DNA of 64,000 bases from Dyadobacter sp. MSC1_007. Its GTDB lineage: Bacteria > Bacteroidota > Bacteroidia > Cytophagales > Spirosomataceae. Below the pieces are notes generated by a model. The model did not search any database, was not told the origin of the DNA, and saw nothing but the letters and a program-made list of their open reading frames with translations. This document shows, in pieces, positions 17,406 through 26,600 of the stretch (the stretch's first letter is position 1; every line of letters starts with the position of its first letter). The stretch spans positions 372,001-436,000 of the forward strand of contig NZ_JAMOZL010000001.1 in the NCBI RefSeq assembly GCF_023667495.1. Reading direction: 5' to 3'. The translations under genes and the position numbers were made by a program.

Positions 17406-18152
17406 ATGAAAATAGTAGCGAATAAGGTAGCATTGGTAACAGGTGCTTCGCGTGGTATCGGCCGGTCGATCGCCCTGCGCCTGGCTCAGGAAGGTGCTGA
17501 TATTGCATTTACATATTTATCCAGCGTTGAAAAAGGAGAAGCCCTGGCCAGGGAACTGGAAGCATTTGGTGTACGTGCCAAAGGTTACCGCTCCGATGCA
17601 TCGGATTTTCAGGCAGCGGACCAGCTCGTTACCGACGTTCTGGCCGACTTCGGAAAGCTGGATATCCTGATCAACAATGCGGGCGTGACGCGTGACGGAT
17701 TGTTGATGCGTATGAGCGAGGAGCAATGGGATACTGTTATCAACATCAACCTGAAATCTGTTTTCAACCTTACTAAGGCAGCTACTAAAAGCATGATCCG
17801 GGCAAAAAGCGGATCGATCATCAATATCACCTCGGTAGTTGGGATCAGCGGTAATGCAGGCCAGTCCAATTATGCGGCCTCGAAAGCCGGTATTATCGGA
17901 TTCACCAAATCTATCGCACTGGAGCTGGGTTCAAGGAATATCCGTTCCAATGCAGTCGCTCCCGGTTTTATAGAAACGGAAATGACCGGCGCAGTGGACG
18001 CGAAAGCAGTAGAGGAATGGAAGCAATCCATCCCGATGAAACGTGGCGGGCAGCCCGAAGAAGTGGCCGACGCTTGCGTATTCCTCGCTTCTGACATGTC
18101 GCGCTACATTACCGGCCAGGTGATCCAGGTCGACGGTGGTATGTTAACATAG
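17406..18152 (+). CDS. fabG: 3-oxoacyl-[acyl-carrier-protein] reductase
   Basis: The 248-residue SDR reduces 3-oxoacyl-ACP with NADPH in fatty-acid synthesis. It shows TGASRGIG (12-19), NNAGVTRDGLLMRM (90-103), a feature of FabG, and the catalytic Ser143, Tyr156 and Lys160 in NYAASKAG. The C-terminal GQVIQVDGGM motif is also typical. The start at 17406 gives the usual length and follows a good promoter. It has its own terminator, so it is a single-gene unit here, not part of a fab cluster. Confidence 0.93.
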   Translation: MKIVANKVALVTGASRGIGRSIALRLAQEGADIAFTYLSSVEKGEALARELEAFGVRAKGYRSDASDFQAADQLVTDVLADFGKLDILINNAGVTRDGLLMRMSEEQWDTVININLKSVFNLTKAATKSMIRAKSGSIINITSVVGISGNAGQSNYAASKAGIIGFTKSIALELGSRNIRSNAVAPGFIETEMTGAVDAKAVEEWKQSIPMKRGGQPEEVADACVFLASDMSRYITGQVIQVDGGMLT

Positions 18153-18169
18153 AGACTTTCTTCGTTAGT

Positions 18170-18215
18170 AAATAGCTGGCAGTTTCGTTGTATATTGTAA
18201 CGTTGCCAGCTATTT
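18170..18215 (+). terminator. Rho-independent terminator after fabG
   Basis: AAATAGCTGGCA (18170-18181) pairs perfectly with TGCCAGCTATTT (18204-18215), followed by GATTTTC. The 12-base stem starts 17 bases after the fabG stop and ends 12 bases before the next ATG. Confidence 0.8.
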
Positions 18216-18227
18216 GATTTTCAACAC

Positions 18228-20306
18228 ATGCGGTCCGAACTCATTTTTCAAACTCCTTACTGGTTCATAATCTTCTGCGTGCTGGCGGGACTTGGCTATG
18301 CCTTTCTCCTTTATCAACCGGAGGCTTCCTGGGGTAAAAAACTGAACTATGTTCTGGCCGCTTTTCGTGGTATTACCGTTGCCCTTATTTGCTTTTTGCT
18401 GCTGAGCCCGCTGGTCCGCCGGACGGAAACGTCTGTCGATAAAGCCAAAATTGTTTTTGCGATTGATAATTCAGAATCGGTGGGTAAACATGGCGAGGCG
18501 GTGATGGCACAGGTGAAGCAGGCTGCGGGAGAACTGGCTGCATCGGGGTTCGAAGTCGCATTTGAAACACTGGATGGCGCGGGCGATGGTAATGCAGATT
18601 CCGTCCGTTTTGATCAACATAAAACAGACCTGGCCGGAATGCTTCAGACGATCAGGAGCAATTTTGAGGGCAGGAATCTGACCGACGTTGTTTTGTTGTC
18701 TGACGGTATCGTCAACCAGGGCATTTCCCCTGCGTACAGCCGTTTTCCGTTCCGTGTAAGCACGCTGGCAGTCGGGGATTCGGTTCCAAAACTGGATATC
18801 AGGATTAAAGATGTGGTCAGTAACCGCATCGCATATCTTGGCAATGAGTTTCCGCTTCGGGCCGAGGTAGTCGCGAACGGTTTGCAAGGCAAGGCCACGA
18901 CGGTCAGCCTGAAACAGAATGGTCGTGTTATCCAAAGCCAGCAAGTCATTATCGACCGTCCCGATTTTTTCAAGGCATTTGATTTCAAAGCTTCTTCTGC
19001 TCAAAAGGGCGTTCAGCATTATACGATCGAGCTCGGGTCAGTTTCCGGTGAAACATCTGGCAGAAATAATAGGAAAGATGTTTATATCGATATTATAGAT
19101 GGCAGGCAAAAGATATTGCTGATGGCCCTTGCGCCGCATCCCGACATTAAGAGTATCAGGAGCGTCATTGAAGCTAATGATAATTATGAGATGGATATCA
19201 ATATATTATCCATCTCAAATACGCCTCTGCCAGCCGGTACGAAGCCCTATGACCTGGTGATCCTGCATCAGATACCCAATGTGCTCGGGCTGGGAAATAC
19301 GCAAGTCCGCAAGTTTATCGATTCAAAAATTCCGCTGTTTTTTATACTCGGAAACCAGTCGGCGGTATCCCTCGCAAACACGTTGAACCGGTCGCTGTTC
19401 ATCAATGCGGCTGCCAATAACCAGGTTGACAAGGTCACAGCCCGCTATAATACCTCATTTCAGCAATTGAACCTCGATGCGGAGAGTCTCAAACTTTTGG
19501 AACGTCTGCCGCCCCTTTCTGTTCCGTTTGGAGAATACAATATATCTTCCGGCACCGAAACGATCCTTTATCAGAAAGTAGGGACATTGAACACCAACAA
19601 GCCGCTGCTGGTGCTGAATACTACAGGCGAGCAAAAAACCGCCGTGCTTGCGGGTGAGGGACTTTGGCAATGGAGGCAGGAAGAGTTTGCGCAGACGAAC
19701 AAGCAGGAAGTGGTGGACAACCTTTTCCAAAAGCTGATACAAGTGCTGTCAGTCAAAGAAGACAGGCGTAAATTCCGGGTGTACCCGATCCGTGCGGAGT
19801 TCGATGCGGGCGAACAGGTTTCTTTCCAGACAGAAATTTATAATGATATTTATGAACCCATATTCGGACAGGAAGTGAAGCTTGACCTGATCGACGAGAA
19901 GGGTAAGACCAAACAATTTACCTACACCCACACCCAGGAATCGCCCAGGTTTAATGTAAGCGGGCTGGATGACGGCGTATATCGTTACTCGGCCACGACG
20001 ACATTAAAAGGTAGGCAGGAAAAGGTCTCTGGCCAGTTCGTGATCAGGAATGCGGACCTGGAACTGAACAATACCACCGCGGATTTTGGCATGCTGCGTG
20101 ACTTGGCGGGCCGCTCAGGCGGGACATTCATTGCTCCGGCTGCATTAAATAATTTTATACAAAAACTAAAAAGTGACCGCCCGGCCGACAGGCTCGATAG
20201 CAGCGAGGATATGGTAGAGCTGATCTACATGAAGTGGCTGTTTTTCCTGATTGTACTATTGCTGGGTGCCGAATGGGGTTTGAGAAAATACCATGGCGGT
20301 TACTAG
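18228..20306 (+). CDS. Membrane-anchored von Willebrand factor A-like protein
   Basis: The 692-residue protein has two N-terminal membrane helices (about 11-29 and 43-61), a large extracytoplasmic part, and a C-terminal membrane helix (about 669-684). This is the BatA/BatB-like layout with the loop enlarged. A metal-site DxSxS motif (Asp80, Ser82, Ser84 in FAIDNSESVG) and a later VVLLSDGIVNQG strand support a VWA-type domain at about 74-190. No enzyme motif is visible further on. Such proteins often scaffold other envelope proteins. The gene ends 22 bases before the DUF2279 gene and probably forms an operon with it. Confidence 0.75.
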   Translation: MRSELIFQTPYWFIIFCVLAGLGYAFLLYQPEASWGKKLNYVLAAFRGITVALICFLLLSPLVRRTETSVDKAKIVFAIDNSESVGKHGEAVMAQVKQAAGELAASGFEVAFETLDGAGDGNADSVRFDQHKTDLAGMLQTIRSNFEGRNLTDVVLLSDGIVNQGISPAYSRFPFRVSTLAVGDSVPKLDIRIKDVVSNRIAYLGNEFPLRAEVVANGLQGKATTVSLKQNGRVIQSQQVIIDRPDFFKAFDFKASSAQKGVQHYTIELGSVSGETSGRNNRKDVYIDIIDGRQKILLMALAPHPDIKSIRSVIEANDNYEMDINILSISNTPLPAGTKPYDLVILHQIPNVLGLGNTQVRKFIDSKIPLFFILGNQSAVSLANTLNRSLFINAAANNQVDKVTARYNTSFQQLNLDAESLKLLERLPPLSVPFGEYNISSGTETILYQKVGTLNTNKPLLVLNTTGEQKTAVLAGEGLWQWRQEEFAQTNKQEVVDNLFQKLIQVLSVKEDRRKFRVYPIRAEFDAGEQVSFQTEIYNDIYEPIFGQEVKLDLIDEKGKTKQFTYTHTQESPRFNVSGLDDGVYRYSATTTLKGRQEKVSGQFVIRNADLELNNTTADFGMLRDLAGRSGGTFIAPAALNNFIQKLKSDRPADRLDSSEDMVELIYMKWLFFLIVLLLGAEWGLRKYHGGY

Positions 20307-20328
20307 TATCAGGCCGCAGGGCGATCGA

Positions 20329-21258
20329 ATGCGTTTTATTTATATCCTCTTTATCTTTTTGTACTTGCTGATGCCTGTTGCAGGCAATGCACAAGAAGAC
20401 AGCTTGTCCATCATTAAAGCAGATACGCTGTCAAAAGACTCCATGCGGAGTGAAAGGCCGAATTATGCATTGCTTCGGGGGATTTTTGCTGCTCAATCGG
20501 GGCTGTACCTTGGCACAATTTACGGCCTCAGCAGGTCCTGGTACAAAAATCCCCTTACCCATTTCACTGTAAAAGACGATACAGGCGAGTGGTTACAAAT
20601 GGACAAAATGGGGCACCTTTACACATCGTACCAGATTGCCCGTCACACCGCCGAATTGTATAAAAAGACGGGTATTTCGAAAAGACAAATGCTGGTCTAC
20701 GGCGCCATTTCAGGCATTATTTTCCAAACTCCTATCGAAATATTAGACGGTTTTTCACCCGATTATGGCTTTTCGCCGGGGGATATGGTGGCTAATATCA
20801 GTGGATCAGTGCTTTACCTCGGGCAGATCGCATTATGGGACGAGGTGCGGATACAACCCAAGTTCTCTTTTCACTACACTTCGCTCTCCAGAGTACGGCC
20901 GGAGTTGCTTGGTAGTAACCGCTATGAAAGCTGGTTGAAAGATTACAATGGACAGACCTACTGGTTTTCCGCGAGCCCAAAGTCGTTTTTCAGGGGAATG
21001 AACTGGCCTGCATGGTTGTGTTTTTCAGTCGGTTATGGGATTCACGACATGATATCGGCGGAGCGCGAAACAAGTATCGAAAGGGGATATCGGCCCTACC
21101 GGCAGTATTATTTTTCGCTGGATATTGATTTAACCAAGATCAAAACAAAAAGTAAGTTTGTCCGCACGCTGGGATTTTTTGCGAATTCTATCAAGATACC
21201 AGCGCCTGCATTACAGTTTAGCAAAAAGGGGATCGATTTTAAACCATTTTATTTTTAG
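20329..21258 (+). CDS. DUF2279 (YfiM-like) exported protein
   Basis: Starting at the ATG at 20329 gives 309 residues with a clean signal peptide (MRFIYILFIF to AGNAQ); the longer frame from 20293 would bury it. The diagnostic stretch is DKMGHLYTSYQIARHTAELY followed by EILDGFSPDYGFSPGDMVAN, matching the DUF2279/YfiM family. Function is unknown. It is probably an outer-membrane-associated or periplasmic protein translated with the VWA-like gene just upstream. Confidence 0.8.
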   Translation: MRFIYILFIFLYLLMPVAGNAQEDSLSIIKADTLSKDSMRSERPNYALLRGIFAAQSGLYLGTIYGLSRSWYKNPLTHFTVKDDTGEWLQMDKMGHLYTSYQIARHTAELYKKTGISKRQMLVYGAISGIIFQTPIEILDGFSPDYGFSPGDMVANISGSVLYLGQIALWDEVRIQPKFSFHYTSLSRVRPELLGSNRYESWLKDYNGQTYWFSASPKSFFRGMNWPAWLCFSVGYGIHDMISAERETSIERGYRPYRQYYFSLDIDLTKIKTKSKFVRTLGFFANSIKIPAPALQFSKKGIDFKPFYF

Positions 21259-21306
21259 AATATTTGTTTGGCTAAAAAGGCTGAATACCATTAATGTAAA
21301 TACATC

Positions 21307-22287
21307 ATGAATATAGGAGATAAAGTAAGGCTGGTGCATGGGAGGGAAGAAGGGGTGATTTATGCTTTCTTACCTGGAAATGTCGTTGAGGTTGAAATAG
21401 AAGACGGATTCCGGATACCAGTCCTTCGAAATGAGATCGTTACCATTTCGCCAGTGGAATCGCAGCGTATGGTGAAAGCGAGCGAGCCGCAGAAAGTAAA
21501 CCCGCGCAATGATGTGATCGTGCCGAGAAACGCACCTTTTGCTGAGAAAGGTATTTATCTGGCTTTCATTTCGGTCAATGATAAAGCGCTGACGGTGCAT
21601 ATCATTAATAATACCGATTGGATACTTCCTTTTACTGCCGTGGCACCGGCGGAACAAACGGATACTGGCCTCGCTGGCGGCGTATTGCAGCCGCGTTCAT
21701 CTCAAAAGCTGACCGAAGTCCAGATGAAGGACTTCGAAACGTGGCCGGTTTTTGATTTCAAGTTCCTGTATTTCAGGGATGGAAATCACCAGCTTCCATT
21801 ACCTCTGACCAAAAGGATCAAATGCCGGGCGCAGTCTTTTTATAAGAACAAAAGCAAAGTACCCGTGCTGGGAAAAGATGGGTTTGTTTATCAGATCGAT
21901 GAAGAAAGCTTGAAAAAGGAGGCTCCGGCGCCCGAAAACCTGGCCGCAGAATTGAAAGAGCGCATGTTGGGACAGACTGCACCCGAGCAAAACCAGGTTG
22001 CAAAACCGGAGCAGGTGGTCGACCTCCATATCGAGAAATTGGGAGTTAGCATCAACGGGCTTTCAAACGACGCTATTTTGCGCAAACAACTCGATGCATT
22101 CGAAAGCAACCTCGAACTGGCCATTGCGAACGGGATGGAAGAGATTACCTTTATACACGGCGCTGGCAGCGGTTCGTTGAAAAACGAGCTTCATCGTCGG
22201 CTGGGTAAAAACCAGCATGTGAAATATTTTAAAGATGCATTAAAAGAGAAATTCGGATACGGTGCAACCCTCGTCAAAATCAAATAG
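21307..22287 (+). CDS. DUF2027 protein with C-terminal Smr domain
   Basis: The 326-residue protein begins with a small KOW-like barrel (IGDKVRLVHGREEGVIYAF), then a middle beta-rich DUF2027 region (about 70-190). A proline/glutamate-rich linker leads to a Smr domain (about 235-326), identified by VVDLHIEKLG, the FIHGAGSGSLKNELHRRL core and a C-terminal YGATLVKI strand. Smr domains bind or nick nucleic acids, as in MutS2, but here no MutS ATPase part is present. The gene overlaps the next one by 26 bases. Confidence 0.88.
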   Translation: MNIGDKVRLVHGREEGVIYAFLPGNVVEVEIEDGFRIPVLRNEIVTISPVESQRMVKASEPQKVNPRNDVIVPRNAPFAEKGIYLAFISVNDKALTVHIINNTDWILPFTAVAPAEQTDTGLAGGVLQPRSSQKLTEVQMKDFETWPVFDFKFLYFRDGNHQLPLPLTKRIKCRAQSFYKNKSKVPVLGKDGFVYQIDEESLKKEAPAPENLAAELKERMLGQTAPEQNQVAKPEQVVDLHIEKLGVSINGLSNDAILRKQLDAFESNLELAIANGMEEITFIHGAGSGSLKNELHRRLGKNQHVKYFKDALKEKFGYGATLVKIK

Positions 22288-23722
22288 CCGGTTCGTATAC
22301 CCGGTGTACGTTCTTGTTTTAACCATTATTGCTTGCGGGCAATGGCAATGCCGTTCCAAAACTACCTCCCCTAAGGCCCCTATGGAAGAATATAAATATT
22401 CGGAGAAGGAGATCCAGAATGAAAAGCATCTGTCGGTACTGAATGTGCCGGTGGAAATCCCGGTTTCAGAGATCGAGAATCAACTGAATGCAAAGATCCG
22501 CGGACTGATTTACGAAGACAATAGCTATGAGGATGAGGACAATGACAACCTCAAAGCCAAGGTTTGGAAGATTAGCCCAATCAAGGTCGTTGCGATTGAT
22601 TCTTCGTTCCTTTTGGAAGTTCCCTTAAAGATTTGGGTGAGCGCGGGCTACAAGGTGAGCCCGCTGGGCGTGACGATGTCGGGATATAAGGATACGGAGT
22701 TTTCGATCAGGATCCGGTTAATATCCAAGATCGGCATCACACCGACGTGGCAGATCAAATCGGAGACCTATGTCGATAGCTACGACTGGATCAGTGAGCC
22801 GAACATCAGAGTTGCAGGGCTTAGCATTCCTATTAAAGGTATGGTAAGCAGGCTTCTGAATAAGAACTTTGACAAAATCACAGAAGCGATCGACGAGCAG
22901 GTGGCTTTGAACCTGGAACTGAAAAAGAATGCCGAACTGGCCTGGAACATCGCCCGGCAACCGGTTATGCTTGCCAAAGAGTATGATACCTGGCTTGTAA
23001 TTGTGCCTACCTCGGTGGTGATGACACCTCTCCTTGCGAAAAACAATATCCTCCGTTCGGTAATTGGTATTAAGGGGTATACGCAGACCATCACTTCGGC
23101 TGTAAAGCCGGTTGTTCCGCCGTTGCAGAAGTTGCCGAACCTGCAAATCGTCGATAAGGTTTCCGAAGATTTTAAGATCGGGTTAATCAGTCTGGTGTCT
23201 TATGAAGACGCGGCGAGGCTGGCGGCCGCGAAGTTTGCAGGTGAGAAATTCCCGTTTCTTGGAGGGAAATACCATGTGGAGATCACTTCGGTAGAAATGT
23301 ACGGGCAAAACGACCGGCTCGTTATCAAGGCAGGATTGAAAGGGAGCATCAACGGGGATATTTATCTTAAAGGAACACCATATTACAATCCTGATACACA
23401 GCAATTGTCACTGAAAGGGCTGGATTATGACCTTGATACAAAAAATTCGATCATCAAGACAGCGGGCTGGTTGTTGCAGGGGCAGTTTAGCAGGATGATG
23501 GAAAAACGAATGGTTTTTCCGGTGGGTGACCAGATTGCTGAGGCAAAAAAAACAATACAAAAAGCACTGTCCAACTATAAAGTAACCGAAGGTGTCATCG
23601 TGAAAGGAAACCTTTCGGATATTCTACCCGATAAAGTTTACCTGACTCCGAAACATCTTTATTCTGTTGTATTTGCGAGTGGAAAAGTCAATTTGAAAGT
23701 AGAAGGACTTAAGGGAATTTGA
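22262..23722 (+). CDS. DUF4403 family lipoprotein
   Basis: The 486-residue product has a signal segment ending in a possible lipobox (IIACGQWQC, so Cys25 or Cys30). Conserved DUF4403 features follow: HLSVLNVPVEIPVSEIENQL near the start, WISEPNIRVAGLSIPIKGM in the middle, and a C-terminal repeat of the fold ending in LSDILPDKVYLTP. DUF4403 proteins resemble lipid-binding tubular lipid-transfer folds by prediction, and their function is not established. The first 26 bases lie inside the Smr gene, implying coupled translation. Confidence 0.82.
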   Translation: MQPSSKSNSRFVYPVYVLVLTIIACGQWQCRSKTTSPKAPMEEYKYSEKEIQNEKHLSVLNVPVEIPVSEIENQLNAKIRGLIYEDNSYEDEDNDNLKAKVWKISPIKVVAIDSSFLLEVPLKIWVSAGYKVSPLGVTMSGYKDTEFSIRIRLISKIGITPTWQIKSETYVDSYDWISEPNIRVAGLSIPIKGMVSRLLNKNFDKITEAIDEQVALNLELKKNAELAWNIARQPVMLAKEYDTWLVIVPTSVVMTPLLAKNNILRSVIGIKGYTQTITSAVKPVVPPLQKLPNLQIVDKVSEDFKIGLISLVSYEDAARLAAAKFAGEKFPFLGGKYHVEITSVEMYGQNDRLVIKAGLKGSINGDIYLKGTPYYNPDTQQLSLKGLDYDLDTKNSIIKTAGWLLQGQFSRMMEKRMVFPVGDQIAEAKKTIQKALSNYKVTEGVIVKGNLSDILPDKVYLTPKHLYSVVFASGKVNLKVEGLKGI

Positions 23723-23730
23723 GCGAAAAT

Positions 23731-23766
23731 TTGTACAATAATCAGTACAACTGCCATTTTTTTTTA
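23731..23766 (+). terminator. Weak terminator-like hairpin before rnpB
   Basis: TTGTAC and GTACAA form a six-base stem (23731-23750), followed after CTGCCA by a run of nine or more T bases. It lies just after the DUF4403 stop. The short stem and the gap before the T-run make this uncertain. Confidence 0.4.
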
Positions 23767-23809
23767 CTTTTTATGGTATATTGACTGCTGATCGAAAGAA
23801 AGTATTTGT

Positions 23810-23817
23810 TAGCTTTG
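23810..23817 (+). promoter_or_regulatory. -7 box of the rnpB promoter
   Basis: TAGCTTTG matches TAnnTTTG and sits about six bases before the predicted 5' end of RNase P RNA, exactly where a start-proximal box should be. The -33 element is not clear. Confidence 0.6.
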
Positions 23818-23820
23818 TGG

Positions 23821-24245
23821 TCAGAGGAAAGGATTAAGCTGTCCTGCCGCTGCGGTTTCAAATACCGGAGAGGAAAGTCCGGGCAGCACAGAGTGCCGTA
23901 CTTCCTAACGGGAAGGCAGCAAGTTGGAGACGATTTGCTGACAGCAAGTGCCACAGAAAAAATACCGCCCTGGCATATTTTTTGTATGCCGAGGTAAGGG
24001 TGAAAAGGTGAGGTAAGAGCCCACCGCTTTCCGGGTGACCGGGAGGGCATGGTAAACCTTACGGGCTGAAAGATCAAATAGGTGTCAGTTAGCGGGGCTA
24101 CTCGTCCCCGTCTCTCCGGAGCGCTGGCACGGGTAGATCGTTAGAGGTTCCGGGTGACCGGAATCCTGGATAAATGGCAGGAGCAGATATCAGGCAACTG
24201 ATTGAAGTTACAGAACCCGGCTTACAGGCTTAACTTTCTTTCTGA
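23821..24245 (+). ncRNA. rnpB: RNase P RNA (bacterial type A)
   Basis: This is the catalytic RNA of RNase P, which trims tRNA 5' leaders. Conserved core elements are present in order: GAGAGGAAAGTCCGGGC (23868-23884), ACAGAAAAAATACCGCC (from about 23953), GGTAAGGGTGAAAAGGTG, AGAGCCCACCG, and the 3' core ACAGAACCCGGCTTACAG (24210-24227). The ends are set by the P1 helix: TCAGAGGAAAGGATTAAGCT at 23821 pairs, with a few mismatches, with GGCTTAACTTTCTTTCTGA ending at 24245. The boundaries are therefore good to within a few bases. The length of about 425 is normal for Bacteroidota. Confidence 0.96.
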
Positions 24246-24295
24246 TTTAGAGTTAATTAAATAGTGAATATTGAATCACATAACGCGTGTTTCCC

Positions 24296-25816
24296 ATGAA
24301 GAAAAAGAATCTTTACGTTGCTTTACTTTGTTCTACCCTCCTGAGTTTCAATACGTTCGCGCAGAACCGCACGTATGACGGACCAAACAAAATGAATACG
24401 TGGTCGATCACAGGATACGGGGGAATAACAAAGTTCTTCGGAGATATCAAGGAGTACGACTTCAAGCGTGGCAGCAATGAGAAGCTTACCGGAGGATGGG
24501 GGCTATCAATTAACAAGCAGCTTTCGCCACTCTTTGGGATTCAGATCACAGGCTTTAATGGTCAGCTTCAGGGTTCTAAAAAAGGACACATGAGTGTTTT
24601 GTCCGGCGATAGCTATGACGTGTTTTTCAATAGCCCGTCGTTCGTTCAGGCGACAGTTGATGGAACGTTGAATGTTAACCGTCTTCTTTTTGGATTTAAA
24701 AAATTGAGAAGGTGGAAAGTAGATGCTCACCTTGGAGCCGGTATTATTTACTATCACACAGACCTTACTGCTACAAACACCAATCCGAGTAGCGAGTATT
24801 TCGGCATTACCTACCCAATTTCTACGAACACTTCTGCCAGTTCGAAAACAGCAGGAAAGTGGGAGCGAAACGGTTCTACGTATACCAGGGAATGGGTAAT
24901 TCCAACCGGTCTCGCAGTGCATTATGAGTTGACCCCACGTTTTGATATCGGTGTTGACTTCACATATAACTATGTGAACACCGAGAAAATGGATGCGACC
25001 GTTGGAGATTATACCGACTACCAGTCGCAGCAGGGATTGTGGACGTTTGCAGCCGGTGAATCTAAAAAAGACGGATGGGGAATGGCTTCGATCGCGTTGA
25101 CTTACAAGCTTGGTAAAAATGCAGTGATGTCGAAAGATGGTAAATATGATGCATCAAAAGGACGTTACCACCTGCGTTGGGCAAATCCAATGGACTTGAT
25201 CCCGGTGCCTTACAACCCGACAATGAACGACGCGGATTCTATCGCAAAAGCGAATATGCCGAAGCCTGTTGATCCACGTCTTTACACTGACTCAGATGGC
25301 GACGGTGTTGCTGACCTTTTCGACAAAGAAGCAAATACTCCTGCTGGTAGCGTAGTGTCAGGTGGTGGTGTTGCAATGGATCTTGATAAAATCATCCGCG
25401 ACGCGATCAAAAACAACTTGCCAAAAGACGAATGCGAAGCGTTGTTCAGCAACATTGAATTTGATACTGACAAGGCGATCATCCGTAACGCATCCAAAGA
25501 AACACTTAGCAAAGTGGTAGAACTCCTGAACATGCGCACAAACTGCCGCATCGTGCTCGTAGGACACACAGATGCACGTGCTTCGGACAGCTACAACGTT
25601 TCACTGTCACGCCGCCGTGTTGATGCAGCGAAAAGATTCCTGGTTCGTGCCGGTTTAACCGATCCTAGCCGTATCATCGCTGAGTACTACGGTGAGTATC
25701 GCCCGATCGCAGAAAATACATCAGTGGAAGGTCTTCAGTCTAACCGTCGTGTTGAGATCAAGATCTTACCAAATAACACAATCCGCTCTACTTACCCGGC
25801 AGGTTTCCGCCGCTAG
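24296..25816 (+). CDS. OmpA-family outer-membrane protein with N-terminal beta-barrel
   Basis: The start is the ATG at 24296 (a GTG lies three codons upstream), giving 506 residues with a signal peptide ending near NTFAQ. The N-terminal 290 or so residues form a predicted beta-barrel. A calcium-binding-like repeat, TDSDGDGVADLFDKE, links to the C-terminal OmpA domain (about 380-500): NIEFDTDKAIIRNASK, VGHTDARASDSYNVSLSRRR, and LQSNRRVEI. This domain grips peptidoglycan, so the protein anchors the outer membrane to the wall. It is a single gene followed by a strong terminator. Confidence 0.93.
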   Translation: MKKKNLYVALLCSTLLSFNTFAQNRTYDGPNKMNTWSITGYGGITKFFGDIKEYDFKRGSNEKLTGGWGLSINKQLSPLFGIQITGFNGQLQGSKKGHMSVLSGDSYDVFFNSPSFVQATVDGTLNVNRLLFGFKKLRRWKVDAHLGAGIIYYHTDLTATNTNPSSEYFGITYPISTNTSASSKTAGKWERNGSTYTREWVIPTGLAVHYELTPRFDIGVDFTYNYVNTEKMDATVGDYTDYQSQQGLWTFAAGESKKDGWGMASIALTYKLGKNAVMSKDGKYDASKGRYHLRWANPMDLIPVPYNPTMNDADSIAKANMPKPVDPRLYTDSDGDGVADLFDKEANTPAGSVVSGGGVAMDLDKIIRDAIKNNLPKDECEALFSNIEFDTDKAIIRNASKETLSKVVELLNMRTNCRIVLVGHTDARASDSYNVSLSRRRVDAAKRFLVRAGLTDPSRIIAEYYGEYRPIAENTSVEGLQSNRRVEIKILPNNTIRSTYPAGFRR

Positions 25817-25833
25817 TAGCCGGAAGGCATTTG

Positions 25834-25866
25834 AAAAGGAAGACAAGCGATTGTCTTCCTTTTTTT
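25834..25866 (+). terminator. Strong rho-independent terminator
   Basis: A perfect 13-base stem, AAAAGGAAGACAA with TTGTCTTCCTTTT around a GCGA tetraloop, runs into a T-run through 25866. It ends the OmpA-family gene. Confidence 0.92.
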
Positions 25867-25898
25867 GTTTTCAGAGTTTAGAAATAGAGAAATTATAG

Positions 25899-25906
25899 TA
25901 CCTTTG
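25899..25906 (+). promoter_or_regulatory. -7 box of the rpsP-rimM-trmD promoter
   Basis: TACCTTTG fits TAnnTTTG and lies 48 bases before the rpsP ATG, right after the preceding terminator. A TTTA at about the -33 position (25877-25880) is a weak match to the upstream element. Confidence 0.6.
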
Positions 25907-25954
25907 CACCCTGTTTAATTACGGGACGAGCTCCCAACCATAACAAATTCACAA

Positions 25955-26587
25955 ATGGCAGTTAAAATCAGGTTAGCGCGTCGCGGACGCAAGAAGAAAG
26001 CGATCTATGATATCGTAGTCGCAGATGCCAGAGCACCACGTGATGGTCGCTTCATCGAAAAATTGGGTATTTACAACCCGGGAACAAATCCTGCTTCCAT
26101 CGTTTTGGAATCAGACAAAGCAGTTGACTGGCTTTTGAAAGGTGCACAGCCAACAGACACAGCACGTTCTATTTTGCAACACGAAGGTGTATTGCTGCGC
26201 AAGCACTTGCAGGTTGGTGTTTTGAAAGGTGCGATCACTCAGGAAGTGGCGGATTCACGTTTCGAAGAATGGAAAGGTTCGAAAACAGATCGCAAAACTA
26301 CTGCTGCTGATACATTGTCACAACAGAAAGACGCTGATAAGAAAGCGAAACTTGATGCTGAGCGTAAGGTTAACGAAGCTCGTGCAGAAGCAATTGCTAA
26401 GAAAAACACTCCTCCTGCTGAAGAAGTACCAGCAGTTGAAGAAGTTACTGACGAAGTTGCAGAAGTAACTGAGGCTACGGAAGCACCAGAGGCAACTGAA
26501 GTTGCGGAAGCAACAGCAGAAGCTCCGGAAGCACCCGAGGCTCCGGAAGCATCATCAGAAACACCAGCGGAGAAATCAGCTGAATAG
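25955..26587 (+). CDS. rpsP: 30S ribosomal protein S16 with long acidic C-terminal extension
   Basis: Residues 1-85 are a standard S16: MAVKIRLARRGRKKKAIYDI, then ADARAPRDGRFIEKLGIYNP, and PTDTARSILQHEGV. Typical S16 is 80-90 residues, but this one has 210. The tail has a charged helical part (about 100-148, rich in Lys, Asp and Ala) and then a Glu/Ala/Pro/Thr repeat region (about 150-210) with recurring EAPEA and VAEATE units. Long S16 tails are common in Bacteroidota, but the repeat section here is low in complexity. It heads the usual rpsP-rimM-trmD order. Confidence 0.97.
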   Translation: MAVKIRLARRGRKKKAIYDIVVADARAPRDGRFIEKLGIYNPGTNPASIVLESDKAVDWLLKGAQPTDTARSILQHEGVLLRKHLQVGVLKGAITQEVADSRFEEWKGSKTDRKTTAADTLSQQKDADKKAKLDAERKVNEARAEAIAKKNTPPAEEVPAVEEVTDEVAEVTEATEAPEATEVAEATAEAPEAPEAPEASSETPAEKSAE

Positions 26588-26600
26588 TTTGAATGTTCAT

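Noticed and set aside
18471..19019. A 182-codon open frame antisense to the VWA-like gene
   Set aside because: It lies inside a conserved gene and shows no domain, signal or membrane pattern.
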